Shown here one piece after another: positions 52,657 to 60,784 of a stretch of 64,000 bases of DNA; the stretch's first letter is position 1, and each line of letters starts with the position of its first letter. Under the pieces are notes generated by a model. It saw only the letters and a list, made by a program, of their open reading frames with translations. It did not search any database and had not been told where the DNA came from. The stretch lies in assembly GCA_016703105.1 (NCBI GenBank), contig JADJCS010000001.1:434001-498000 (forward strand). The letters run 5' to 3'. The translations under genes were made by a program, and so were the position numbers. The DNA is from Flavobacteriales bacterium. Lineage in GTDB: Bacteria; Bacteroidota; Bacteroidia; Flavobacteriales_F; PHOS-HE28.

Positions 52657-52917
52657 CTACTTCTTCTTGGCCTTTGGCGTGTAGGCTTTCTTGGTCGCCG
52701 CTTTGGCCGGTGCCACGGCAGGAGCCGCGACCGGGGCCTTCTTCGCCACGGGCGGTTTGGCGGCCTCGGCCTTTTTGATGGCCGCTGCCTTCGCGTTGGT
52801 CGCTGCGGTGAGCTTGGCGGTCGCGGCTTTGCGCCGGGCGCGCGTGTTGCTCGACTTGGCCAACGTGATCCCCGTTCCACCCTTCGGTTTGCGGCGGCGT
52901 GCTCTCTTGGTCGTCAT
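52657..52917 (-). CDS. Lysine/alanine-rich histone H1-like protein
   Basis: The 86-residue protein is made almost wholly of Lys, Ala, Arg, Pro and Thr, beginning TTKRARRRKPKGG and ending TKKAYTPKAKKK. There is no hydrophobic core or signal peptide. Composition resembles the C-terminal tail of histone H1 and bacterial H1-like nucleoid proteins, so binding to nucleic acid is plausible. Low-complexity frames can be spurious in GC-rich DNA. The ATG, its terminal stop and a strand-specific codon pattern make it a fair gene call. Confidence 0.6.
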   Translation of the reverse strand: MTTKRARRRKPKGGTGITLAKSSNTRARRKAATAKLTAATNAKAAAIKKAEAAKPPVAKKAPVAAPAVAPAKAATKKAYTPKAKKK

Positions 52918-52997
52918 GTTCCTAGGTTTGGCACAAGCTAGGTCCTTTCCCGCTCTCGACGATCACCGTGGATCCGCGCACCAACCAGAAGCGGATC

Positions 52998-53005
52998 TAT
53001 CTTTC
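52998..53005 (+). promoter_or_regulatory. -7-like box TATCTTTC before the small membrane protein gene
   Basis: TATCTTTC ends 3 bases before the ATG at 53009 and fits the window-wide TAnnTTYG pattern except for the last base. Confidence 0.4.
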
Positions 53006-53008
53006 ACC

Positions 53009-53107
53009 ATGACACGCAAAGGCGCACCCATGCCCTGGGGCTATCGCATCCTGGCCATTCTTCTCGCACTGCTGTTCATCGGTTGGATGATCATGGTCCT
53101 GCGTTGA
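53009..53107 (+). CDS. 32-residue single-pass membrane protein
   Basis: The small ORF encodes a basic N-terminus (TRKGAPMPWGYR), one transmembrane helix (ILAILLALLFIGWMIMVL) and a final Arg. It has a promoter-like box directly upstream. It lies 30 bases before the AI-2E family gene, which it may accompany. Its size is below normal gene-caller limits; support comes from the helix, the start context and the position. Confidence 0.5.
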   Translation: MTRKGAPMPWGYRILAILLALLFIGWMIMVLR

Positions 53108-53137
53108 TGCGCATCAAGGGTTCCTAGCCACACCATC

Positions 53138-54205
53138 ATGTCCTCGGCCATACAGCGCGCGCGTGATCAGTTGTTCATCGCGCTCGCCGTAGTCGCGCTG
53201 CTCTATGTGGGTCGGTCCGTCCTGGTGCCCTTGGCTTACGGTCTCCTCACCGCCATGGTCCTCTACCCGGCCGTGTCGCGCATGGAACGTAATGGTGTGC
53301 CCCGCGCCTTGGCCATCGCGCTGGGCCTTTTGGCGGTCATGCTCCTGTTCTCAGGCATCGGGTACCTGTTGTTGTGGGAGACCAGCCTTTTCTTGAAAGA
53401 CCTCCCTGCCCTCAGCGCAAAAGCGCAGATCGACGCAGGCACACTCAAGGAATGGATCACCCGTGTGCTCGGTCTTTCCAAGGCGGACCAAGCGGGCTGG
53501 GCCTCGGGGCTGCTCGGCCATCTGCCTGACGGTCTGGGGCCGCTCTTCATCAAGAGCGCGGATGCGGTTTTCGGCATGGCCTTCGGTCTCTTCATCATAC
53601 CGGTGCTCACGGCGATACTGCTCTACGACCGGCGGATCATGCTGAGCGCTTTGGTGGCCTTCGTGACCCCGGAGCTCAAGGCCCGCATGCCGTCCATTTT
53701 GCAGCGCAGTGTTCAACGCTTCGCATCGTTCATTCTGGGCATGGTGAAGGTCTATGTGGTGGTCGGCGTGCTCAACAGCATCGGGCTCCTGCTTCTGGGG
53801 GTCCCGAACGCGATCCTGTTCGGGATGCTTACGGCCGTGATGACCATAGTCCCTTACGTGGGCATCATCCTCAGCGCTTTGCTCCCGATCTCGGTCGCCT
53901 GGCTGGATACGGGCAACGTTTGGGTCCCGATCGGCGTGGTGGCTGTTTTCGCCGTAGTGCAATACCTGGAGGCCAACTTGATCTTTCCACGCGTGGTGGG
54001 TTCCCAACTTGGGCTGAACACGCTCGCGTCCATCTTGCTCGTGCTCGCCGGTGCGATCCTCTGGGGTGTTTCCGGGATGGTGCTACTGCTGCCGTATATG
54101 TCCATCCTGATGATCATCGCGGAGGATATCCCCGGTTGGCGACCCTTCGCACTGCTGCTCGGAAAGGGAACAAATGAGGCGACGGGGCCTCCTGCCAAGC
54201 CGTGA
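53138..54205 (+). CDS. AI-2E family transporter (PerM-like permease)
   Basis: The 355-residue integral membrane protein has about eight transmembrane helices with the family layout: two or three N-terminal helices (FIALAVVALLYVGRSVLVPLAYG), a cytoplasmic stretch around 90-150, then GLFIIPVLTAILLYDRR, MVKVYVVVGVLNSIGLLLLG, and a C-terminal IFPRVVGSQLGLNTLASILLVLAG block. Members export small molecules or ions. Autoinducer-2 export is shown only for a few, so the substrate is open. A terminator lies after it. Confidence 0.88.
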   Translation: MSSAIQRARDQLFIALAVVALLYVGRSVLVPLAYGLLTAMVLYPAVSRMERNGVPRALAIALGLLAVMLLFSGIGYLLLWETSLFLKDLPALSAKAQIDAGTLKEWITRVLGLSKADQAGWASGLLGHLPDGLGPLFIKSADAVFGMAFGLFIIPVLTAILLYDRRIMLSALVAFVTPELKARMPSILQRSVQRFASFILGMVKVYVVVGVLNSIGLLLLGVPNAILFGMLTAVMTIVPYVGIILSALLPISVAWLDTGNVWVPIGVVAVFAVVQYLEANLIFPRVVGSQLGLNTLASILLVLAGAILWGVSGMVLLLPYMSILMIIAEDIPGWRPFALLLGKGTNEATGPPAKP

Positions 54206-54276
54206 TCAAGCGAAGTGATCTTCGAGCGAAGCACCGCTCGATCCTCCATAGCGGTCCTGCGCCTGGGTGGAAAATG

Positions 54277-54306
54277 AACGGCGGAGCGCCGTTGCGCTCC
54301 GCCGTT
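54277..54306. terminator. Bidirectional hairpin terminator
   Basis: AACGGCGGAGCG pairs perfectly over 12 bp with CGCTCCGCCGTT around a CCGTTG loop, between the convergent AI-2E and Hsp20 genes. Confidence 0.85.
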
Positions 54307-54338
54307 GCCATCGATCGTCTTCGGCCCGCTTTGGGCTT

Positions 54339-54809
54339 TCAGCCGATCCGGACCTCCTTGCCCTTCTTCTCGGGCACGGCTTTCATCTTCGGGACGGACA
54401 GTTTCAGAACGCCGTCCACATAGGTGGCCTTCACCTGGTCGCCGTCCGCGTTCTCCGGCAGTTGGAACGAGCGCTGGAACGAGCGATAGTTGAACTCGCG
54501 CCGCATGTATCCGTTCTTCTCACCCTCCGTTTCCTTCTTAATCTCGGAGGCCACCGTGAGCACGCCATCGGTCACGTTCACCTTCAGATCCTCTTTCTTG
54601 TAGCCCGGCACGGCCAGTTCCAGATCGAAGGACTTGCCTGTATCCTTCACATTCACCGCCGGTAGACCGCCATTGCGAAAGAAGGGTGCGTTGAAGACCC
54701 GGGAAGGCCGGGCCCAGAAGTCGTTGTTCAGCAGGGAACCGGGGAATTCGAAGTCGTTGTCATCGAGCAGCGACGGTAGCACGGTGGAGGGAGCGAGCAG
54801 CGTTGACAT
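54339..54809 (-). CDS. Hsp20/alpha-crystallin family small heat shock protein
   Basis: The ATG at 54809 gives a 156-residue ATP-independent holdase. The alpha-crystallin domain runs about 50-145 (PAVNVKDTGKSFDLELAVPGYKKEDLKVNV in parts; GVLTVASEIK), and the C-terminal strand VDGVLKLSVPKM is followed by KKGKEVRIG, carrying an I-x-I-like anchor in reduced form. Upstream extension to 54956 lacks family sequence. It is probably stress-induced, but no HrcA-type operator was seen. Confidence 0.92.
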   Translation of the reverse strand: MSTLLAPSTVLPSLLDDNDFEFPGSLLNNDFWARPSRVFNAPFFRNGGLPAVNVKDTGKSFDLELAVPGYKKEDLKVNVTDGVLTVASEIKKETEGEKNGYMRREFNYRSFQRSFQLPENADGDQVKATYVDGVLKLSVPKMKAVPEKKGKEVRIG

Positions 54810-54970
54810 GGTAGTTGGGGGTTTTGGTCGTGTCATCCGACTTGGATGACGGTACGAACCAACAACATCTGGCAGCGCACCGCACTGACCCGTATCAACC
54901 GCCGGGCTGACCTTCATCAAGTGATCCGTGGCGCGGTCCGGATCATTGATCGCCATTGGGCCGGCCGGGG

Positions 54971-56038
54971 TCAGGGGAACAGTTCCAACTGCCCCTCTGG
55001 TGGGCGCTGGAACAACTGCGTGTTCATCGCTGGCATGGTACGTCCTCTGAACGCCCGATCATGGCTGACCCGAAAAAGCTGATGCACGGAGCGCGCGAAC
55101 TCACCCTCCCCTTTCATGCGGCGGCCGAAGTGGGAGTCGTTCATGGTACCTCCGTGCATCTCGCTCACCTGGGCGATCACCTTGGACGCGCGGTCAGGAA
55201 AATGCTCATGGACCCAATTATCGAAAACGTGCTTCACCGCGCCGTTGGTGCGCACGATCGTATAGCCAGCGCCTAGTGCACCCGCATCCGCAGCGGCCTG
55301 TAGGAGGGCGGGGATCTCATGCTCGTTCAGCGCTGGGATGATCGGTGCCGTCATCACCATGGTCGGCACGCCTGCTTGGGTCAGGGCTTCGATCGTGCGG
55401 ACCCGATTCGCACCAGTGCTTGTGCGGGGCTCCATCACGCGGCGCAGGTCCTCGTTCAAAGTGGTAAGGCTGATCGCGACGGACGCCAGACCCATGGATG
55501 CCATTTCGCTCAGCAGGTCAAGGTCACGGAGGATCAACGCGTTCTTGGTGATCATGGCCACCGGCTGCCGGAACGCCAAGCATACTGCCAGCATACGCCG
55601 CGTGATCCCCTCCTTCCTTTCCACCGGCTGGTAGCAGTCCGTGTTGCCTGAGAACATGATCGGTTCGGGCACCCACTTGCGGTCCATGAAGGTTTTGCGC
55701 AACACCTCGGGCGCGTTGCGCTTCATGATGATCACCCGCTCGAAATCCAGCCCGGCGCTATAGCCCCAATATTCATGCGTGGGGCGGGCATAGCAGTAGG
55801 CACATCCGTGCTCGCAACCCTGGTACGGGTTCATGCTCCAGTTCATCCGCAGATCCGGCGAGTTCACCTTGTTCACGATGGTCTTCGCGTTCTCCACCAC
55901 GTAGCGCGTGCGCCGGTCCTCTTCCTCCACTTCATCGATCCCCTCCCAATGCACGATGCCATAACTGTGCTTCAAGAACCGATTGGCCACTTGCGTAGCC
56001 GCCCCCCTTCCCTTGATCGGTTTTCCGTCGGTCGGCAT
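54971..56038 (-). CDS. PA0069-type radical SAM protein
   Basis: The 355-residue protein carries the radical SAM cluster as CEHGCAYCYA (the CxxxCxxC motif) inside WSMNPYQGCEHGC, followed by MFSGNTDCYQP, LAVCLAFRQPVAMITKN and SLTTLNEDLRRVMEP. These are features of the PA0069 subfamily, related to spore photoproduct lyase-like radical SAM proteins of unknown substrate. The 355-residue length is usual. TATCTTATCCCC precedes the ATG, resembling the local promoter box. It is divergent from ppsA. Confidence 0.9.
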   Translation of the reverse strand: MPTDGKPIKGRGAATQVANRFLKHSYGIVHWEGIDEVEEEDRRTRYVVENAKTIVNKVNSPDLRMNWSMNPYQGCEHGCAYCYARPTHEYWGYSAGLDFERVIIMKRNAPEVLRKTFMDRKWVPEPIMFSGNTDCYQPVERKEGITRRMLAVCLAFRQPVAMITKNALILRDLDLLSEMASMGLASVAISLTTLNEDLRRVMEPRTSTGANRVRTIEALTQAGVPTMVMTAPIIPALNEHEIPALLQAAADAGALGAGYTIVRTNGAVKHVFDNWVHEHFPDRASKVIAQVSEMHGGTMNDSHFGRRMKGEGEFARSVHQLFRVSHDRAFRGRTMPAMNTQLFQRPPEGQLELFP

Positions 56039-56141
56039 GGGGATAAGATAGCGGCTCCGCCATTGCGCTCCAGGGATCAATCTTTGCAAGCGACAACCGT
56101 TGAACGCTCCTCCTTATCTCTGTCCCCAAGAAGCGCGCGCG

Positions 56142-58601
56142 ATGACCCCAAAAGCACCCTACCTCAAGTGGCTCCACGAAGTTGAACTCAGCGACATCCC
56201 CACCGTGGGCGGCAAGAACGCCAGCCTCGGGGAGATGATCCAGCACTTGGGCAAGCTCGGTGTCACGGTGCCCGGAGGTTTCGTGGTGACGGTGGCGAGC
56301 TATGAGGCTTTCATCGCGCACAACGTGCTCGACCAGAAGATCCGCGATATCGTGGCCAAGCTGGACGTGGACGATGTGGAGAACATTCGCCGTACCGGAC
56401 TCGCTGTGCGCACGCTGGTGAAGAACGGCAAGTTCCCGGAGGAGATCTGGAAAGGAATCCTGGCGCGTTACGATGAGATGAGCCTGCAGTACGGCCAGGA
56501 AGCCACCGACGTGGCCGTGCGTTCATCCGCCACTGCGGAAGACCTGCCCGATGCCTCCTTCGCCGGACAGCAGGAGACCTTCCTCAACATCCGCGGCCAC
56601 CAGGACCTGATCAGCGCGGTGCGCAACTGCTTCGCCTCGCTCTTCACCGACCGCGCCATCGTGTACCGCGAAAGCCTCGGCTACGACCACTTCCAAGTGG
56701 GCCTCAGTGTGGGCATCCAGAAGATGGTGCGGTCCGACGTGGGCAGCAGCGGCGTGGCCTTTTCGTTGGATACCGAAAGTGGGTTCAAGGATGTGGTGCT
56801 GATCAACGGCAGTTATGGCCTAGGAGAAATGGTGGTGCAAGGCGCTGTGAGCCCGGACGAGTTCCTGGTGTTCAAGCCCACGCTCAACGAAGGCTTCAGC
56901 AGCATCATCGAGAAGAAGCTCGGCAACAAGGACCGCAAGATGGTCTATGGTGGTGAGCCCGGTAAACCCACCTCCATCATCCCCATCGAACGCGCGCAAC
57001 GCCACCGCTTCTGCATCAGTGACGATCAGGCGCTGGAGATCGCCCGCAGTGTGACGGCGATCGAGAAGTACTACAGCGACAAGAAGGGCCACTGGTGCCC
57101 CATGGACGTGGAGTGGGCCGTGGACGGACTCACCAAGCAGCTCTTCATCGTGCAAGCGCGGCCCGAGACCATCCACAGCCGCAAGGCCACGGATCGCGTG
57201 GTGGAATACAAGATCAACAAGCCCGCTGACACCAAGACCATCACCACGGGCATCGCCATCGGCGACCGCATCGGTAGCGGCAAGGTCCGCATCCTCTTCA
57301 GTCTCGATGGACGCGGCGGCGATACCGACGGCAAGGACTTCCAGAAGGGCGATGTGCTCGTTACTGACATGACCGATCCCGACTGGGAGCCGATCATGAA
57401 GAAGGCCAGCGCCATCATCACCAACAAAGGCGGCCGGACCTGCCACGCGGCGATCGTGGCGCGCGAAATGGGCGTGCCCGCCATCGTGGGCTGCGGCAAT
57501 GCCACCGACCTGCTCGATACCGGCATGGAAGTAACCGCCAGTTGCTGCGAAGGCGACACCGGCATCATCTACAGCGGCATCATCCCCTTCCAGAAGGAGG
57601 AAACCATGCTCGCCGACATGCCGGAGACGAAGACGCCGATCATGCTGAACGTGGCGAGCCCGGACCTCGCCTTCAAGTTCGCGCACCTGCCGAACGCCGG
57701 TGTGGGCCTTGCCCGCGAGGAGTTCATCATCAACAACTACATCCAGGCGCACCCGCTCGCGCTGCTGCAACACAAGGAACTCGGCGACCACACCCTAAGC
57801 GGCAAGATCAGCTACCTGATCAACGGCTACGAGGATGAGGAGACCTTCTTCGTGAAGCGCCTCAGCTACGGCATCGCCAAGATCGCGGCGGCCTTCTACC
57901 CCAACAAGGTGATCGTGCGCTTCAGCGACTTCAAGAGCAACGAGTACAAGAACCTGCTGGGAGGCGAGCATTTCGAACCCAACGAGGAGAACCCGATGAT
58001 CGGCTGGCGCGGCGCTTCCCGCTACTACAGCGAGGCCTACAAGGAAGCCTTCGGTCTGGAGTGCAAGGCCATCCGCCGCGTGCGCGAGAAGATGGGCCTG
58101 AAGAACGTGGTGGTCATGATCCCCTTCTGCCGCACGGTGGAAGAACTGAAAAAGGTGAAAGGTGTGATGGAGGAATACGGCCTGATCCGGGGCAAGGAGG
58201 GCTTGGAGCTCTACCTCATGGCCGAAGTGCCCAGCAACATCATTCTCGCCGAGGAGTTCGCAAAGTACATCGATGGCTTCTCCATCGGCAGCAACGACCT
58301 CACTCAGCTCACCCTTGGCCTCGACCGCGACAGCGCGCTCGTATCACACCTCTACGACGAGCGCAACGAAGCCGTGAAAGGCATGCTCCGTATGCTCATT
58401 ACCAGCGCCAAGAAGACCAAGACCAAGGTGGGCATCTGCGGCCAGGGACCTTCTGACTTCCCTGACTTCGCGCAGTTCCTTGTGGAACTGGGGATCGACT
58501 CTATCAGCGTTACGCCGGATTCGTTGTTGAAGACGAAGCGCGCCATTGCGGAAGTGGAGAAGGCGATGGCGGGGAAGAACGGGGAGGCCGTTCGCGCCTA
58601 A
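56142..58601 (+). CDS. ppsA: Phosphoenolpyruvate synthase
   Basis: The 819-residue enzyme converts pyruvate to PEP with ATP, giving AMP and phosphate (gluconeogenesis). It has an N-terminal ATP-grasp domain (VGGKNASLGEM, VAVRSSATAEDLPDASFAGQQ), a phospho-histidine domain with catalytic His435 in GGRTCHAAIVAREMG, and a C-terminal TIM barrel (MIPFCRTVEELKKV, SIGSNDLTQLTLG and a GQGPSDFPDFAQFL block with the active-site glycine/Cys region). Length is normal, and the ATG at 56142 fits the family. A diverged copy of its last catalytic segment lies downstream at 59,265. Confidence 0.95.
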   Translation: MTPKAPYLKWLHEVELSDIPTVGGKNASLGEMIQHLGKLGVTVPGGFVVTVASYEAFIAHNVLDQKIRDIVAKLDVDDVENIRRTGLAVRTLVKNGKFPEEIWKGILARYDEMSLQYGQEATDVAVRSSATAEDLPDASFAGQQETFLNIRGHQDLISAVRNCFASLFTDRAIVYRESLGYDHFQVGLSVGIQKMVRSDVGSSGVAFSLDTESGFKDVVLINGSYGLGEMVVQGAVSPDEFLVFKPTLNEGFSSIIEKKLGNKDRKMVYGGEPGKPTSIIPIERAQRHRFCISDDQALEIARSVTAIEKYYSDKKGHWCPMDVEWAVDGLTKQLFIVQARPETIHSRKATDRVVEYKINKPADTKTITTGIAIGDRIGSGKVRILFSLDGRGGDTDGKDFQKGDVLVTDMTDPDWEPIMKKASAIITNKGGRTCHAAIVAREMGVPAIVGCGNATDLLDTGMEVTASCCEGDTGIIYSGIIPFQKEETMLADMPETKTPIMLNVASPDLAFKFAHLPNAGVGLAREEFIINNYIQAHPLALLQHKELGDHTLSGKISYLINGYEDEETFFVKRLSYGIAKIAAAFYPNKVIVRFSDFKSNEYKNLLGGEHFEPNEENPMIGWRGASRYYSEAYKEAFGLECKAIRRVREKMGLKNVVVMIPFCRTVEELKKVKGVMEEYGLIRGKEGLELYLMAEVPSNIILAEEFAKYIDGFSIGSNDLTQLTLGLDRDSALVSHLYDERNEAVKGMLRMLITSAKKTKTKVGICGQGPSDFPDFAQFLVELGIDSISVTPDSLLKTKRAIAEVEKAMAGKNGEAVRA

Positions 58602-58613
58602 CCCTCCACTAAC

Positions 58614-58743
58614 CGTCATCCCGGAGCCCGGAGGCCGCGAAGCGGCAGGATCCGGGCATCCGGGATCTCGCACCGCACACCGGTAATGAGATCCCGGATG
58701 CGAGGGTCCCGCGATCTGCGATCGCCCCCGCTCCAGGATGAGG
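58614..58743. repeat. Palindromic interspersed repeat, copy 1 (shorter)
   Basis: It starts CGTCATCCCGGAGCCCGGAG and ends near CTCCAGGATGAGG, an imperfect complement of its start. Inner sequences GGCATCCGGGATCTCGCA and GAGATCCCGGATGCGAGGG also pair, so the whole unit can fold. It is about 27 bases shorter in the centre than copies 2 and 3, and lies 12 bases after ppsA. Confidence 0.85.
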
Positions 58744-58764
58744 ATAGGGCGTGAACCCACCACC

Positions 58765-58921
58765 CGTCATCCCGGAGCCCGGAGGCCGCGAAGCGGCAGG
58801 TTCCGGGCATCCGGGATCTCGCACGGACCCTTGATGTGAGATCCCAGATACACGATCAGTGGTAGGAGATCCCGGATGCGAGGGTCCCGCGATCTGCGAT
58901 CGCCCTCGCTCCGGGATGACG
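58765..58921. repeat. Palindromic interspersed repeat, copy 2
   Basis: This 157-base unit runs from CGTCATCCCGGAGC to its exact complement GCTCCGGGATGACG, with inner inverted segments shared with copies 1 and 3. It lies directly upstream of the GIY-YIG gene. Confidence 0.88.
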
Positions 58922-58937
58922 ACGTGGGGTTGACGGA

Positions 58938-58945
58938 TAGTTTCG
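58938..58945 (+). promoter_or_regulatory. -7-like box TAGTTTCG before the GIY-YIG gene
   Basis: TAGTTTCG fits the local TAnnTTYG pattern and lies 4 bases before the GTG start of the GIY-YIG gene, immediately after repeat copy 2. Confidence 0.45.
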
Positions 58946-58949
58946 CTGT

Positions 58950-59258
58950 GTGAACCGATCGTGGGTCTACATAATGACCAACAAGCGCCACAATGTGCTG
59001 TACGTGGGCGTGACCAGCGACCTTGAGACCCGTGTGCTGGAGCACAAAAAGGGTGTACACCCTGAAGCGTTCACGGCCCGGTACCGCTGCCACAAGCTCG
59101 TCTGGTTCCAAGAGTTCGACGACATTGAGGTGGCCATCGCCCAGGAAAAGCGCGTAAAGCGATGGCGTCGTGACTGGAAGAACGAGGCGATCGCGGAACT
59201 GAACCCTGAATGGAGGGACTTGAGCGAGGGTTGGTACGATCAGAAGGATCTAGAATGA
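58950..59258 (+). CDS. Single-domain GIY-YIG nuclease family protein
   Basis: The 102-residue protein is one GIY-YIG domain: the VYIMTNKRHNVLYVGVTSDL segment carries the paired tyrosines (VYI and LYVG in place of GIY and YIG), with a catalytic-type Arg in LETRVLEHK, an invariant-type Glu in VAIAQEKRVKRWRRDWK, and ALNPEW-like ELNPEWRDL near the end. This is the UPF0213/YhbQ-like group, whose members bind or cut DNA, some with unclear activity. It starts with GTG. Repeats lie on both sides, and a remnant of the ppsA 3' end follows 6 bases after its stop. Confidence 0.85.
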   Translation: MNRSWVYIMTNKRHNVLYVGVTSDLETRVLEHKKGVHPEAFTARYRCHKLVWFQEFDDIEVAIAQEKRVKRWRRDWKNEAIAELNPEWRDLSEGWYDQKDLE

Positions 59259-59264
59259 ATGCCA

Positions 59265-59330
59265 AGTGCCCCTGACTTTGCGCAGCTATTGGTAGAACGG
59301 AGGATCGATCGCATCAGCGTAACACCGAAA
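59265..59330 (+). pseudogene. Displaced, diverged copy of the ppsA 3' segment
   Basis: In frame this stretch reads S-A-PDFAQLLVERRIDRISVTP-K. Aligned with PpsA residues 773-792 (FPDFAQFLVELGIDSISVTP), 15 of 20 residues match; at DNA level 44 of 60 bases match, many differences being at third codon positions. It has no start and ends abruptly at repeat copy 3. This looks like the remnant of an older or foreign ppsA end separated from the gene by the repeats and GIY-YIG gene. Confidence 0.7.
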
Positions 59331-59485
59331 CGTCATCCCGGAGCCCGGAGGCCGCGAAGCGGCAGGATCCGGGCATCCGGGATCTCGCACGGATCCTTGC
59401 TGTAAGATCCCGGATCTACGATCTGTTTGGAGATCCCGGATGCGAGGGTCCCGCGATCTTCGATCGCCCTCGCTTCGGGATGACG
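59331..59485. repeat. Palindromic interspersed repeat, copy 3, inside a kinase 3' end
   Basis: It starts CGTCATCCCGGAGCCCGGAG, as copies 1 and 2, and ends GCTTCGGGATGACG. Its last about 70 bases are translated as the C-terminal tail of the histidine kinase on the minus strand. Confidence 0.88.
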
Positions 59486-60603
59486 ATGGGGCCTTCGGAG
59501 AGCGTGAACCGGATCGTGGTCCCTGCACCTTTCTCGCTTTCGGCGGCTACCTCACCGCCGTGCGCTTCCACGAACGATCGCACGATCGCGAGCCCAAGTC
59601 CGGTGCTGTCCTTGCGGGCTGGATCGCCCTCGCCTTTCTCGAACACCTCCTCCAACCGACCCTCGGCGATGCCGCTCCCGGTGTCCGTTACCCAGCATTC
59701 GACCACACCGGTGGCCTCCACCGTGCGCGCGCCGATGCTGATCTCGCCTCCAGGAGAATAGGTGACCGCATTGCTGATCAGGTTCTGGAACACGCGGCGC
59801 AGGAGGTTCGCGTCGGCGAAGACCAACTGATCGAAAGGCACGCTGTTCTTAACGCGTATGCCGTCCGCCTCGGCCAACGGCTTCATGGCCTGTATGGTTG
59901 TTTCCACATGCGGCCACAGATCGAAGGTGCGCCGCTGCAACTTCAGCCCCTCCTCCGTTCCCGCGTTGGCGTTCTCTTCCATCACCTTGGCCACCAAGGC
60001 TTCCAACTGGCCCACATTGCGATGCAGGGACTTGATCCAGGGCGCCTGTAGTTCGGCATCGGGCTGCTCGCCCGGCGGAACCTCCAGCAAGCTGGCCGCC
60101 ATGGAGATCGCCGTGAGCGGATTGCGCAGGTCGTGCGCCACGAACGCCAGGTATTCCTCACGGCGCTTCTTCACTTCCAGAGCGGTTTGCTCGGCATGCG
60201 TCTTTACGGCCAAGCCGATCGCTTCATCCAGCACGCGGTTCAGGATGTGGAACGCCCTGCCCCCCATCATCAAGTCGTGCTCCAAAGCCAGATCATGCAC
60301 GCAGCCGCGCAGGATATTGTACTCCGACACCACCTCGGTAAGGTCGAAGCCATCCTCGAACCGTTGGATGCCATGTTCGGGCGGCGAGCCATCGCGCAAT
60401 GTCTCCGAGATGTTTTCGTCCGAGGGTTGCTCCAACGCTTGGGCCAACTCCTCCAGCAGTGTGGGTATGTGGTCGTTCAGTGTGGGGATGTCCAGACCCG
60501 CCGCTGAAGGGAGCTCCCGCACCTGATCGCGCCATGTTTTCAGCAACGCTTCCTTCTGCTGCCGGATCAGTGCGGCCAGTTTACTGATCACCAGGGTCGA
60601 CAT
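59416..60603 (-). CDS. RsbRD-type sensor histidine kinase
   Basis: The ATG at 60603 gives 395 residues: an RsbRD N-terminal-like helical domain (about 5-135; LKTWRDQVRELPSAAG, EHGIQRFEDGFDLTEVVSEYNILR in parts), then HisKA with His157 in FVAHDLRNPLT and a HATPase domain (NLISNAVTYS, DTGSGIAEG, GLGLAIVR). No transmembrane segment is visible, so it senses a cytoplasmic signal. Family-like sequence ends at about residue 372 (TLSEGP). The last 23 residues (IVIPKRGRSKIAG and on) come from repeat copy 3 and are probably non-functional. A TAGCTTTC box lies upstream. Confidence 0.88.
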   Translation of the reverse strand: MSTLVISKLAALIRQQKEALLKTWRDQVRELPSAAGLDIPTLNDHIPTLLEELAQALEQPSDENISETLRDGSPPEHGIQRFEDGFDLTEVVSEYNILRGCVHDLALEHDLMMGGRAFHILNRVLDEAIGLAVKTHAEQTALEVKKRREEYLAFVAHDLRNPLTAISMAASLLEVPPGEQPDAELQAPWIKSLHRNVGQLEALVAKVMEENANAGTEEGLKLQRRTFDLWPHVETTIQAMKPLAEADGIRVKNSVPFDQLVFADANLLRRVFQNLISNAVTYSPGGEISIGARTVEATGVVECWVTDTGSGIAEGRLEEVFEKGEGDPARKDSTGLGLAIVRSFVEAHGGEVAAESEKGAGTTIRFTLSEGPIVIPKRGRSKIAGPSHPGSPNRS

Positions 60604-60621
60604 ATACCCGCCTATGGGGGC

Positions 60622-60629
60622 GAAAGCTA
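60622..60629 (-). promoter_or_regulatory. -7-like box TAGCTTTC(G) upstream of the RsbRD kinase
   Basis: TAGCTTTC (then G) lies 18 bases before the ATG and fits the TAnnTTYG pattern. Confidence 0.4.
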
Positions 60630-60784
60630 CCACTACCGGCCTGCACGGGGCCACGGCGCGAACCTAACTTGGAGGGTATTGGCCCAGACGTAGCGGCGAA
60701 CGCCTTCCGCGCTTAGCCCGGCACGGATAGAACCCCAGGGCCCTGGATCGATCCGGTACTTGGGACGATCCTGGCCCCCATACC

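Noticed and set aside
56820..57791. A 323-residue ORF on the minus strand inside ppsA
   Set aside because: It is the reverse-strand shadow of a GC-rich, codon-biased gene, rich in Val, His and Gly, with no domain.
58344..59111. Several short ORFs across the repeats (serine/arginine/proline-rich)
   Set aside because: They repeat because the DNA repeats; the frames have no shared start and are not conserved between copies.
58614..59485. CRISPR array
   Set aside because: There are only three long repeats (130-157 bases) with unequal gaps of genes and spacers, and no cas genes.
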